A stretch of 64,000 nt of DNA from Salinimicrobium sp. TH3. GTDB lineage: Bacteria > Bacteroidota > Bacteroidia > Flavobacteriales > Flavobacteriaceae. The stretch lies in NCBI RefSeq assembly GCF_026676115.1, contig NZ_JAPONB010000009.1:1-64000 (forward strand), in the 5' to 3' direction. The notes below the pieces were generated by a model. That model saw only the letters and a program-made list of their open reading frames with translations. It made no database searches and was not told the DNA's origin. Below are positions 25,417 through 34,439 of the stretch, one piece after another. Each line of letters begins with the position of its first letter. Position 1 is the stretch's first letter. Position numbers and translations under genes: made by a program.

Positions 25417-26631
25417 TTAAATTTTCTTCAATTGGGTAGTTATTTTCACTTTGTTTGAAAGAGTACGATGCACCGGACATTTATCGGCAATTTCCAATAG
25501 CTTTTGTTGCTGCTGTTCGTCGAGATTTCCTTCAAGAACTATTTCCCTCTCAAAAAGGTCAATTTTCGCGGTGTTTCTTTCACAGTTCTCACAATCTTCG
25601 GCGTGACTTTTTTGGTGATCTACGTGGGTCTCAACATTGAGTAGGGGCCATTTTTTACGTCGTGCATACATTTGGATGGTCATAGAGGTGCAGGCTGCCA
25701 GGCCGGCAGAAAGAAGTTCGTATGGAGAAGGACCAAAGTCCTCTCCTCCAAAGGATTTTGGTTCATCGGCCGTGAAGTAGTGTTTGCCTGCTCGCATTTG
25801 GGTTGTGAATCCTTCTTCTCCCAGGTTTGCAACAACCTGATGGTTGGTTTCCAATTCTTTTTCTTCTGGTATTTCGAGATATCGCGAGGCCCAGGAGGCT
25901 ATTACCATTCCTGCATATTCTGAATCCTTAGTATTGGTTAACAAATGATCTGCGCCATCCAGAGAAACAAAACTTTTGGGATGTTTCACACTTTTGTATA
26001 AAGCTTCTGCATTGCTAATTTCTACTACAGAGTCCTGTGGGGAATGCATAATCAAAAATGCTTTTTTTAGATCCCTTGCAAAACTGGTAAGATCATGGGT
26101 ATTTATATCTTCCAGGAATTTTTTCTTTATGGTAAAATTCCTACCTCCAACATTCACTTGAGCTACACCTTTTTCATCAATTTCCTCGAGACTGGATTTC
26201 AGTAAATTTTTTACATGAACGGGGGAGGAGGGTGCTCCAATTGTGACCACACTTTTCACAGAGGTCAATTTTTCTGCAGCAAAAATAACTGCAGCCCCTC
26301 CCAGAGAATGACCAATGAGCATTTCGGGTGCTTTATACTCTTGCTTGAGGAAATCAGCAGCTGCAAGCAGATCTTCCACGTTCCCAGAAAAAGTGGTATT
26401 GGCAAATTCGCCATCACTTTCTCCCAGACCCGAAAAATCAAAACGCAGCACGCCATATCCTTTTGCGGAAAGTGCCCGTGCAATATTTTTAACTGCAAAG
26501 AAATTTTTATTACAGGTAAAGCAGTGGGCGAAAAGTACGTAACTGTGGGGATGCCTGTTAAGGGGAAGTTCAAGGTAACCTGAGAGTTCCAGGCCTTCTG
26601 AATTTTTGAATTTTATTTTTTTATAGTTCAT
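25417..26631 (-). CDS. Alpha/beta hydrolase-OsmC fusion protein
   Basis: A 404-residue two-domain protein. Residues about 1-255 are an alpha/beta hydrolase with nucleophile S109 in GHSLGG. Residues about 265-404 are an OsmC/Ohr-like domain with the paired Cys of AACTSM and CPVHRT, which in OsmC proteins reduce organic peroxides. Known family members with this fusion are annotated as bifunctional hydrolase/OsmC proteins; the substrate is unknown, perhaps a peroxidised lipid ester that one domain cleaves and the other reduces. It is a single-gene unit; no terminator was recognised. Confidence 0.92.
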   Translation of the reverse strand: MNYKKIKFKNSEGLELSGYLELPLNRHPHSYVLFAHCFTCNKNFFAVKNIARALSAKGYGVLRFDFSGLGESDGEFANTTFSGNVEDLLAAADFLKQEYKAPEMLIGHSLGGAAVIFAAEKLTSVKSVVTIGAPSSPVHVKNLLKSSLEEIDEKGVAQVNVGGRNFTIKKKFLEDINTHDLTSFARDLKKAFLIMHSPQDSVVEISNAEALYKSVKHPKSFVSLDGADHLLTNTKDSEYAGMVIASWASRYLEIPEEKELETNHQVVANLGEEGFTTQMRAGKHYFTADEPKSFGGEDFGPSPYELLSAGLAACTSMTIQMYARRKKWPLLNVETHVDHQKSHAEDCENCERNTAKIDLFEREIVLEGNLDEQQQQKLLEIADKCPVHRTLSNKVKITTQLKKI

Positions 26632-26779
26632 AGGAAAGATATTGAATTATAAAAAAGGCTTTTAAAAAGCATCCTGAATTCCATCTCTACATCAAAGTCC
26701 AAATGGTTTCTTTAATGCCTCATATAATGGAAACAGTGAATACTTTTTAAAAGCCCTGCTTTCTACAGGTAATTACCTG

Positions 26780-27508
26780 TTATCTGCGATATTTGGTTTG
26801 ATCGAATTCTCCTCTATCATAGAAAGAGTCATCTTCCGAAATTGTTCCGCTGCTGCGGCGGTCAGAATGTTTTCCAGATTCATTCCCGGTAAGAGGGTCA
26901 CGATCACGATCTACAACTCCACGATCCCTGTCTGTAAGGGTACGTTCTCGATCACTTTTGTTATGATCAGAAAGGTCATTTTTTCTATCGGCATCTCTCA
27001 TTCTTTTTCTTTCTTCATCTTTGTCGTGTGAACCAAGATCTTTGTCTCTGTCTCTGCGGTCTTCGCGGTTGTAGGATTCCAGCACAACCATCTCATATTC
27101 ACGATCTACGTCATACCCTTTCTCCATCCTTTTTGTCTCGGCAAAGGTGCGGTGGTCAATTTTATCTGTATACACAAACTTATCATCCACATTTAATCTT
27201 GCGAGTCCTATAGGAAGGATCAGGTGATTCTCTCCTTCTTTGTTTATAAATTCGTGTACATCTCCAGATGCAGATTTCCCATATGGATCATGGTTTGCAT
27301 CAATTATGGATTTATCCACTTCAACATCAAGATATACTACTCTTCTTTTTTCTTTGCTTACCAACAGGTTATCTACTTTCCCTATTACTTTGTTGTCAAC
27401 ATCTTTTACAGGCCATCCTCTTACATCTGGATCGTCACTGTCAACTTTAAAGTCGGAAAGTTCATTGAGGTAAAACAAATGTTTTCTATTGTCTTTTCTA
27501 TCTGTCAT
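26780..27508 (-). CDS. PRC-barrel protein with charged Asp/Arg-rich tail
   Basis: A 242-residue soluble protein. The N-terminal part (about 12-135) carries a PRC-barrel-like region (DVRGWPVKDVDNKVIGKVDN). From about residue 148 the tail is almost entirely Asp, Arg, Lys, Glu and Ser with recurring DRD/DRE units, and is probably disordered. PRC-barrel proteins of this kind are often stress-induced, but function is unknown. The gene follows the acidic membrane-anchored protein gene after 18 bp on the same strand, so they probably form a two-gene operon. Confidence 0.82.
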   Translation of the reverse strand: MTDRKDNRKHLFYLNELSDFKVDSDDPDVRGWPVKDVDNKVIGKVDNLLVSKEKRRVVYLDVEVDKSIIDANHDPYGKSASGDVHEFINKEGENHLILPIGLARLNVDDKFVYTDKIDHRTFAETKRMEKGYDVDREYEMVVLESYNREDRRDRDKDLGSHDKDEERKRMRDADRKNDLSDHNKSDRERTLTDRDRGVVDRDRDPLTGNESGKHSDRRSSGTISEDDSFYDRGEFDQTKYRR

Positions 27509-27526
27509 AATTTCTTTCTTTTTTGA

Positions 27527-28156
27527 TTAGCTCATTTTCTTTAATAAGTCTCCTGCTTCGTCAAAGAACTTTTTTACCTGATCTTTTTGGTCAAGGGTAG
27601 GAGTAGATCCCTCAATGTTTTGTGCTGCAGTTTTCACTTCAGTTACATCACTGGAAAGGTTAGGAAACTCTTCCTTTTGCATTTTTTCCATCACATTAGC
27701 CAGTTTTGTCCCTGCAGATTTAATTGTATTTGCATGGGTTAAAGACATTGGGTCGCTTTTTATTGCCTGTGCCTCCTGTCTTACAGTTTCCATATCGGCA
27801 CTAATGTCATAGTTCATATCATCTGCTTTTGCCTGTACAGCGTTTATAAGCTCAATTAGAGCATTATTTGTATATTGATGATCTATGCCCATTTTCTCCT
27901 GATCTGAGATGTAGGCCAAATAACCTTCAACTCCTTCACTGGTGTCCCAGTCTGTGGTATCAGTCTGGTCTTCCCAATTGGTGGTTTCAGCGTCTTCTTC
28001 CTCCCAGGTAGTTTCTTCAACCTGTTCAGTTTCTACCTCGTCTAAGTCATCATCATCATCGGCAAATACTAAAAAGTATAGTATTGCAAGGATAACCAGT
28101 ACCAGGATAATCCAAGGCCAAATTGGTTTCTTCTTTTCGATCTTAATCTCTGCCAT
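27527..28156 (-). CDS. Membrane-anchored acidic protein of unknown function
   Basis: A 209-residue protein: a basic N-terminus, one membrane helix (about 13-31, PWIILVLVILAILYFLVF), a long Asp/Glu/Thr/Trp-rich stretch (32-75, repeated TTxWE/TDWD units) and a helical, possibly coiled-coil C-terminal domain. No family is recognised with confidence. The N-in topology would place the acidic and helical parts outside the inner membrane. It is the first gene of a probable pair with the PRC-barrel protein. Trp-containing acidic repeats are unusual. Confidence 0.75.
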   Translation of the reverse strand: MAEIKIEKKKPIWPWIILVLVILAILYFLVFADDDDDLDEVETEQVEETTWEEEDAETTNWEDQTDTTDWDTSEGVEGYLAYISDQEKMGIDHQYTNNALIELINAVQAKADDMNYDISADMETVRQEAQAIKSDPMSLTHANTIKSAGTKLANVMEKMQKEEFPNLSSDVTEVKTAAQNIEGSTPTLDQKDQVKKFFDEAGDLLKKMS

Positions 28157-28311
28157 AATTGTTCTTTTTTAATTAGTTAGATTGAACATCTAAATTACTC
28201 ATTTGGCAGCCCAATTTAACTAAGGGTAGCCTAAATTATTGTTAATTAAGCATTAAAATAGCTAATTGTTTGCGAGAATGCTAGCGTAGTTGAAGATGTA
28301 GAGAGTTATTT

Positions 28312-29187
28312 TTAAGGAACTGCAATTTTAATCTTTACCGGTGATATGCTGGCAGTTACATCGCTAATATCTCCTCTATATTCCCCATCTATTTGGAATG
28401 GGATCTTTTTGTCACTGTAAATTCTTGCTTCTTCGGCAGAAATGATTTCCAGAAAATCCTCATCAAGTTCTGCATTTTCGCTAAAGGTTTTAAGGATCTG
28501 GGGAATATTGAATTCCTTAAATATGAGGATCTCGAACTTGCCGTCATTATACCTGCCATGAGGGTTAATATTGGCGCCAGTACCATATTTCCTGGCATTG
28601 GCAACAGCTACAAGAACTGCGTTGCGGGAGAATTTTTTTCCGTCCACCTGTATATCAAACTGAAAAGGAAAGTCACTTTTTATAAGAGTCGGGATAGATT
28701 TTAATAAGTAACCTAATTTTCCGCGGATATTTCCTTCCTGATAATTTTTTATCAACTCAGCATTTAATCCAATATCGCTTATATGTAGACAAAGCTCATT
28801 ATTTATGAGAATAGAATCCATATTTTCAAATTTATCCCCCAAAGCTACTTCGGTAAGATATTCATCACTGCCGTGAAGATTAAAGTTTTCGGCGAGACCG
28901 TTTGCCGAACCGGCAGGGAATATTCCAATGGGAACAGAATCATCTTTAAGAAGTTCGGCAATCAATTTTATAGTTCCATCACCGCCTACAGATACAATAC
29001 GATGAGGGGCATAATTTTCAATTTTTGAAAAGAGGAGTTCTTTGTCATCCTTGCCGGTGGTGTAGTAGATATCCAGGTCGTAATTCTTCTTCTTTGCCTG
29101 TTTTTTAACCTCCTCGATGATATCTGATTTATCTATTCCACCCGAGATCGGGTTAACTACCATTAAAACCCTGCTAAAGTCTGTCAT
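28312..29187 (-). CDS. Diacylglycerol/lipid kinase family protein (YegS/DgkB-like)
   Basis: A 291-residue protein of the DAGK catalytic-domain family. The nucleotide-binding GGDGT motif is at 68-72 and a second conserved block GIFPAGSANGLAENF at about 88-102. These enzymes phosphorylate diacylglycerol or related lipids with ATP. The gene is divergent from an App1-like lipid phosphatase gene with 65 bp between start codons, so kinase and phosphatase could be co-regulated. The true lipid substrate cannot be read from sequence. Confidence 0.9.
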   Translation of the reverse strand: MTDFSRVLMVVNPISGGIDKSDIIEEVKKQAKKKNYDLDIYYTTGKDDKELLFSKIENYAPHRIVSVGGDGTIKLIAELLKDDSVPIGIFPAGSANGLAENFNLHGSDEYLTEVALGDKFENMDSILINNELCLHISDIGLNAELIKNYQEGNIRGKLGYLLKSIPTLIKSDFPFQFDIQVDGKKFSRNAVLVAVANARKYGTGANINPHGRYNDGKFEILIFKEFNIPQILKTFSENAELDEDFLEIISAEEARIYSDKKIPFQIDGEYRGDISDVTASISPVKIKIAVP

Positions 29188-29252
29188 TTTTATTGAGCTT
29201 GTGCCTAAAAATAACTAATTTGGGAGGGATAGGTAGTTAAAAAATATTAAAT

Positions 29253-30215
29253 ATGAGGTTAGACATTAAGCTCTACCGGGGTTATGTGAATGATCAGGAA
29301 TTAGTAGTGTTTGGACATGTTTTTAAGTCCTGGGCACCAGATAAATATGAAATTGACCGCAGGGGCTACAGGCATGCAAAATCTGTTTACAAGATGTTTA
29401 CGATTAGTCCCATAAAAAATGCCACTGTGAAATTAAATTTTAGAAGTCTTGAGGTGGTTACAAAAACTACAGATGATGGGTACTTCAGGTTTAATCTGCC
29501 TTATAACAAATTCCTGGAGAGCGGTTGGCACGAATACTCGGTCACCTGTCAATTTGGAGAGATTGGAGTGGTAGAGACAGGAGAATTGCTTAAGCCGTTT
29601 AAAAGTAAACTTGGAATAATATCAGATATTGATGATACTTTTCTTATTTCTCACACCCAGAATTTTTTCAAGAAGCTATATGTGATCCTTACCCAAAATA
29701 TAGACAACCGTGAGATTTTCGACGATGTTGTTCCCCATTACCAGGCTTTAAGCAGGGCCGGGCAGGAAGAAGGACAATTCAATTCATTTTTTTATGTTTC
29801 CAGCAGTGAATGGAATTTATATGAATTTATTCTGCAGTTTGCACGTAAACATAAGCTTCCCAAAGCGGTAATAAAATTAAAAAGTATTAAAACCGGTCTT
29901 GGGGATTTTCTATTTACGGGCAGGGGTGGTCATGACCATAAATTTATCAAGATCAAAGATGTTATTTCTTTTTATCCACAACTTCAATATGTTTTAATGG
30001 GAGATGATTCCCAGCAGGATGCTTACCTGTATGAGCGTATAACAAAAATGTTCCCCTTAAACATTAGAGCTATTTACATTAGGCAAACTTCAAAACGGCA
30101 GAAAGAGAAAATAATTCAGGTATTGGAAAATATTGAGGATCTTGGAGTTGCCACCTGCTATTTTAAAGATAGTGGAAAAGCCATTGGACATTCAAAAAAA
30201 ATAGGGATCGTTTGA
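29253..30215 (+). CDS. App1-like phosphatidate phosphatase (DUF2183)
   Basis: A 320-residue protein. The N-terminal part (about 1-115) is a beta-rich domain; the C-terminal part is a HAD-like phosphatase with D125-x-D127-x-T129 and later DSQQDAY, as in the yeast App1 phosphatidate phosphatase family. Removal of phosphate from phosphatidic acid or a similar lipid is the likely reaction. It is divergent from a lipid kinase gene, which may carry out the reverse step. Its last codons contain the terminator of the convergent peptidase gene. Confidence 0.88.
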   Translation: MRLDIKLYRGYVNDQELVVFGHVFKSWAPDKYEIDRRGYRHAKSVYKMFTISPIKNATVKLNFRSLEVVTKTTDDGYFRFNLPYNKFLESGWHEYSVTCQFGEIGVVETGELLKPFKSKLGIISDIDDTFLISHTQNFFKKLYVILTQNIDNREIFDDVVPHYQALSRAGQEEGQFNSFFYVSSSEWNLYEFILQFARKHKLPKAVIKLKSIKTGLGDFLFTGRGGHDHKFIKIKDVISFYPQLQYVLMGDDSQQDAYLYERITKMFPLNIRAIYIRQTSKRQKEKIIQVLENIEDLGVATCYFKDSGKAIGHSKKIGIV

Positions 30216-30222
30216 TCCCTAT
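30193..30222 (-). terminator. Terminator of M28 peptidase gene, inside the App1 gene end
   Basis: A 9-bp stem, ATAGGGATC with GATCCCTAT, overlaps the plus-strand stop codon. Read on the minus strand it is followed by eight T residues, so it terminates the peptidase transcript about 43 bp past its stop. Confidence 0.7.
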
Positions 30223-30264
30223 ATGACTTTCAATAAAATTTGGTTTGGTAAGTAATTTTTGATT

Positions 30265-31620
30265 TTAGAAGGTGCTGGATGGAAACACTACCACACTTTC
30301 ATTTCCATTCTTTCCTACAGTTGAAACACCAAAGAAGAAATTATCTATTACTATTCCCTCGAGAGTAAAGTTGTCTACGTTCCCAACAAATCTCGAATGC
30401 TGCCATTGAGGGGAGGTCGTTTCCCTCCAGTAAATCTTATAACCGGCTACATTATCGCCAGTCACTTTTTCCCATTTTAATTTAGCCGAAGGCTCTACAA
30501 TTCCACCAATCTTTACTTCTTTAGGAGCAGGTGGTGCCCATGCAAGACTTGCCATAGTGATTGCGTTCACAGCAGTTAGCTTGGCGGCGTAATCAAAATT
30601 CACATGTTCAATCACATCTCCATATTCGATCCCATCTTCAGTACGAATATCCTGATGCTGCTGGTTATAGTTCTCATGGGCTTCCATGATTCTAATTCCT
30701 GCAAACCCAAGATCATTGAAAGGCCGGTGATGCCCTCCACGACCAAACCTGTCAAGTCTGTAGATCATCATTGGGTTCATTTCGGGCATATAGGTCTCGG
30801 TAGTACGATGAACATAGCGGGCTAATTGTCGGGAAATACCGTCTACTTCCCCTCCGTAATACCTTCTCATTTTTCTTTCGTCCTCAGTTTCTGTGGGAGG
30901 AACGGGTTCAGAAAAGATCCTGAAACTTCGGTTGTCAATGACTCCGTCAACTCCTTTAATATTGCCGATCATATCATTATTTAGAACTCCTATGATGTCC
31001 CAGCCTTCGTCTTTAGCCATTTTAGCAAAACCCTGTCCCCCAAACAATCCCTGTTCTTCTCCAGATAGTCCAAGGTATATAATGCTGTTCTCAAAATCAT
31101 ATTTTGAAAGCACACGTGCCGCCTCCATAACTCCTGCCATTCCGCTGGCATTGTCGTTGGCTCCAGGAGCATCTGTGGTGAAATCCATTGTGTTGCTAGC
31201 CCGGGAATCAATGTCACCGCTCATAATAATATATCGGTTTGGATATTTGGTTCCTTTTTGTACTGCCACAACATTTACTACCCATGCATCTTTGGGAACG
31301 CGGTTATTTCCTTCTTTGGTGACAAAATCCTTCTGGTAAAATACATCAAGACAGTCATTGCACTCCTGGGAAATTTTTTCAAAATCGGCTTTAATAAATC
31401 TCCGGGCAGCTCCAATTCCGCGGGTATTGGAAACGGTATCGCTAAAGGTATTTCGTGTTCCAAAACCAGCCAGACGACGAATATCGCTCTCAATTTCATC
31501 GGCAGAAACCGATTCCACTATATCGTAAATTCTAAGGTCTACCTGTGGGGGTGCAACCTCTTGAGCAAAGCTGGTAAGACCACAAAAAACAAAGGTGGCA
31601 AAAATGGCATTTTTAAGCAT
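30265..31620 (-). CDS. Exported M28-family metallopeptidase with C-terminal FN3-like domain
   Basis: A 451-residue secreted protein with a signal peptide (1-20, SFAQ). The M28 domain covers about 40-355: D156 (GANDNASG), E188-E189 (SGEEQGL) and D216 (NNDMIG) are metal or catalytic residues, and HH lies late in GRGGHHRPF. At the position of the usual first zinc ligand His, this protein has D136 (SGDIDSR). A fibronectin III-like domain fills about 360-450. It is probably an aminopeptidase acting in the periplasm or outside. The start region encodes part of a palindrome found elsewhere in the window. Confidence 0.87.
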   Translation of the reverse strand: MLKNAIFATFVFCGLTSFAQEVAPPQVDLRIYDIVESVSADEIESDIRRLAGFGTRNTFSDTVSNTRGIGAARRFIKADFEKISQECNDCLDVFYQKDFVTKEGNNRVPKDAWVVNVVAVQKGTKYPNRYIIMSGDIDSRASNTMDFTTDAPGANDNASGMAGVMEAARVLSKYDFENSIIYLGLSGEEQGLFGGQGFAKMAKDEGWDIIGVLNNDMIGNIKGVDGVIDNRSFRIFSEPVPPTETEDERKMRRYYGGEVDGISRQLARYVHRTTETYMPEMNPMMIYRLDRFGRGGHHRPFNDLGFAGIRIMEAHENYNQQHQDIRTEDGIEYGDVIEHVNFDYAAKLTAVNAITMASLAWAPPAPKEVKIGGIVEPSAKLKWEKVTGDNVAGYKIYWRETTSPQWQHSRFVGNVDNFTLEGIVIDNFFFGVSTVGKNGNESVVVFPSSTF

Positions 31621-31670
31621 ATTAATTTTTTAGATTCCTGTTTACAAAATAGGAAAAATAAAACATAAAA

Positions 31671-31693
31671 AAAGCTGCATGAGATGCAGCTTT
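31671..31693 (-). terminator. Terminator of YtxH gene
   Basis: A 10-bp stem, AAAGCTGCAT with ATGCAGCTTT, with a poly-A on the left that reads as a T-run on the minus strand. It lies 22 bp beyond the YtxH gene stop. Confidence 0.85.
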
Positions 31694-31714
31694 AATTTAA
31701 ATCTTCAAGAAGTC

Positions 31715-31981
31715 TTAGTAGATGATCTTATCATCTCCGTCCATTTCTGTTTGAAGTTCTTTAGACTTTCCTTTAATCTTTGATTTTACAGAATCATATC
31801 TGTGAGAAAGATTATCGCTTAGGTCGTTGTATTTGCTTTTGGCTCCATACATATATTCGTTGCCTTTATCAGCAATGTTTTTCCGTGTTTCAGATCCTTT
31901 TTTTGGTGCGAATAATAATCCTGCTACAGCACCAAGAGCAGCCCCTGAAAGTATTCCTGCTAAAATTTTTCCTGTTTTCAT
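31715..31981 (-). CDS. YtxH-domain small membrane protein
   Basis: An 88-residue protein with one Gly/Ala-rich membrane helix (about 7-26, with the LLFAPKKGSETR boundary typical of YtxH) and a basic, helical cytoplasmic tail. YtxH proteins belong to general stress regulons in several phyla; molecular role unknown. It is monocistronic with its own terminator and lies near trehalose and osmotic-stress genes, which fits a stress function. Confidence 0.88.
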   Translation of the reverse strand: MKTGKILAGILSGAALGAVAGLLFAPKKGSETRKNIADKGNEYMYGAKSKYNDLSDNLSHRYDSVKSKIKGKSKELQTEMDGDDKIIY

Positions 31982-32127
31982 GTTTCGTTGTTTTCTAAAT
32001 TCGATAATGGTTAAATATCCAATTGCTAATATACCTTATTTGCAGGTTTCGTATGGAAAACCAGAGTTAAGGTTGATTTAAAATAACAATTAATATTTAC
32101 TCCTTTTTAACAGTTTTTGTTCCTATA

Positions 32128-34344
32128 TCAACGGGTAAGGCTTACAAATTGCCCCAATAATTCAAGCACCTCATCTACATCATCTACGTAGTATTTTGCC
32201 TTAGTCTTATTCCTTCCCACTTTAACACTTACTGTTTGATCTGGAAGTTCGGTAAACAGGTATTCATCGGTCCAGTCATCACCTATGGCAAAGATGAAAT
32301 CGTATTTTTCTACCAGCAATTTATTGGCTGCCTTACCTTTATTTACTCCGCTATTCTTTATTTCAAGTACTTTATTTCCCTGTAACACGGTTAAGCCGTG
32401 ATTAGAGATCATGTCTTTTAGAACTGCCGAAAGTTCATTCGCTCTTACTTCGCCCAATTCGGGATTTGCTTTTCTATAATGCCACGCAAGCGAGAAGTTC
32501 TTTTCTTCAATGAAGGTGCCGGGAGTTCGATCTACATAAGTCTCCAGAACGGGACGAACAGAGGACATCCAGTTATTGTTGAGATTTTCTGTTAATTGCC
32601 AGCTTTCATTTACCGGCCGGTTCCAGACCCCATGTTCAGAAATTAATTCTATGGGAACATTCTTCCACCAGGTTCCAAGGGTTTCTTTGTCTCTTCCGCT
32701 TATAAGTACAACCCGGGTATTTTTTTGTTCCCCAAGTCTTGTAACCAATTGAATTAGATCGGGATCGGGCATGGCATCATCGGGCTTGTCTACAAATTTA
32801 CGAAGGGTGCCATCATAATCCAGGAACAGGATGCGGCGCTGTGCCGCACTGTATTTATCAAAAAGGTCCTTTTTAATATTCTCTGTAATTTGAATAGCCT
32901 TGAAAGCCTTTCGGGAATCTCTGGTTTGCCGCAGGCTCTTCATAAAATCTTTAGCCCACTTTTCTACATTATATCGCTTAAGCCTTTTTTGAAGGAGTTT
33001 ATTGCGGCGCACCTGCTCTTCTTTGGGCATTTCGAGAGCCATTTTTATACTGTCTACTATTTGTTCGAAGTTATTGGGGTTGATGATAAGTGCCTCATTT
33101 AGTTCGTGTGCCGCCCCTGCCATTTCGCTTAGAATAAGGACTCCTGTTTGGTCTGTCCTGGTAGCGATGTATTCTTTTGCAACCAGGTTCATACCATCGC
33201 GGGTAGGGGTGATGAGTGCAACATCGCTTGAGGTATAAAGGTCAATAAGATTTTCAAAAGGCATAGAGCGATAAAAATACCAAATGGGTGTCCAGTTAAT
33301 GGAAGCGAACTTTCCATTAATACGTCCCACAAGTTCGTCAATCTCTTTCTTCAATAGTTGGTACTGCGGAACATTGGTGCGCGAAGGTACAGCCAGCATA
33401 ATAAGCCTTACTTTTTCCTGATACTCCGGGTACTTCTCAAGAAAATATCCAAATGCCCTAATTCGATTGGCAATTCCTTTAGTGTAATCCAAGCGATCTA
33501 TTGAAAGTATCAATTTGGTGTTGCGGGTCACATACTTGTGATAATCCAGCTTCTTTTGAATATCAGAATTTTCACTCCGGGGCTGATTAAAATGTTCTTT
33601 TGCGGCCGTTCGGAATTTCTTGTAATCAATTCCCATTGGGAATGAATCTGACCTCACAATACGGCCGCCAATATTGACGCTGTTAAAATTAATATCGAGG
33701 CGAAGTATTCGGTTAACAGAGCGCAGGAAGTGTCTCTCGTAATCATAAGTATGAAAACCAATAAGATCGGCCCCCAGCATACCTTTTAATACCTCTTCCC
33801 TCCATGGAAGGGTCCTGAAAACTTCAGAAGACGGGAAAGGAATATGATTAAAAAAGCCGATAGTTACCTTCATATTTTTCTTTCTAATATACTCGGGCAA
33901 CAACAGCAGCTGGTAATCGTGAACCCATACTACATCATCATCATCAAGGTGCTCTACAACTGCCTCGGCGTATTTTTCATTTACTTGTTTATAAGCCTCC
34001 CAATGATCTGGGTGAAATTCTGTGTATTCCATAAAATAATGGAACAAAGGCCAAATGGTGCGGTTACTGAAGCCGTAATAAAATTTTTCAATTTCTTCGG
34101 TGGTTAAAGTGACGGGAATACATCCCTGTTTCCTGGCTTCAGATTTTACTTCCTCCTCCATTCCTTCGGGAATATCTTCAGCAGAAAGACCTGTCCATCC
34201 AATCCATATGCTGTCTCCTTCCTGATGAAAACTCTTTAATCCGGTGGCAAGCCCTCCGACACTGGGTGTAACTTCTAATTTTTCATCTTCAGTAATATTT
34301 ATTTGTAAGGGTAGGCGATTAGAGATTATTATTGTTTTGCCCAT
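32128..34344 (-). CDS. otsAB: Trehalose-6-phosphate synthase/phosphatase fusion
   Basis: A 738-residue bifunctional enzyme. Residues about 1-465 are a GT20 trehalose-6-phosphate synthase (WVHDYQLLLLPEYI, RLDYTKGI, EMAGAAHELNEALIINP), using UDP-glucose and glucose-6-phosphate. Residues about 500-738 are a HAD phosphatase (FLDYDGTLRKF, SGRDKETL, GDDWTDEYLF) that releases trehalose. Both active sites look complete. Trehalose protects against osmotic and desiccation stress. The gene is divergent from a GH15 hydrolase gene with 95 bp between them, a common pairing. The symbol denotes function, not gene order. Confidence 0.93.
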   Translation of the reverse strand: MGKTIIISNRLPLQINITEDEKLEVTPSVGGLATGLKSFHQEGDSIWIGWTGLSAEDIPEGMEEEVKSEARKQGCIPVTLTTEEIEKFYYGFSNRTIWPLFHYFMEYTEFHPDHWEAYKQVNEKYAEAVVEHLDDDDVVWVHDYQLLLLPEYIRKKNMKVTIGFFNHIPFPSSEVFRTLPWREEVLKGMLGADLIGFHTYDYERHFLRSVNRILRLDINFNSVNIGGRIVRSDSFPMGIDYKKFRTAAKEHFNQPRSENSDIQKKLDYHKYVTRNTKLILSIDRLDYTKGIANRIRAFGYFLEKYPEYQEKVRLIMLAVPSRTNVPQYQLLKKEIDELVGRINGKFASINWTPIWYFYRSMPFENLIDLYTSSDVALITPTRDGMNLVAKEYIATRTDQTGVLILSEMAGAAHELNEALIINPNNFEQIVDSIKMALEMPKEEQVRRNKLLQKRLKRYNVEKWAKDFMKSLRQTRDSRKAFKAIQITENIKKDLFDKYSAAQRRILFLDYDGTLRKFVDKPDDAMPDPDLIQLVTRLGEQKNTRVVLISGRDKETLGTWWKNVPIELISEHGVWNRPVNESWQLTENLNNNWMSSVRPVLETYVDRTPGTFIEEKNFSLAWHYRKANPELGEVRANELSAVLKDMISNHGLTVLQGNKVLEIKNSGVNKGKAANKLLVEKYDFIFAIGDDWTDEYLFTELPDQTVSVKVGRNKTKAKYYVDDVDEVLELLGQFVSLTR

Positions 34345-34439
34345 AGTAAATTTTAAGCGGGTTCTATCTTATTCATTTTGCTTAAATTTCCGAAATTTTA
34401 AATAAGCCCCCTACCATTTTAAAAGAACTTTAAGACTAA

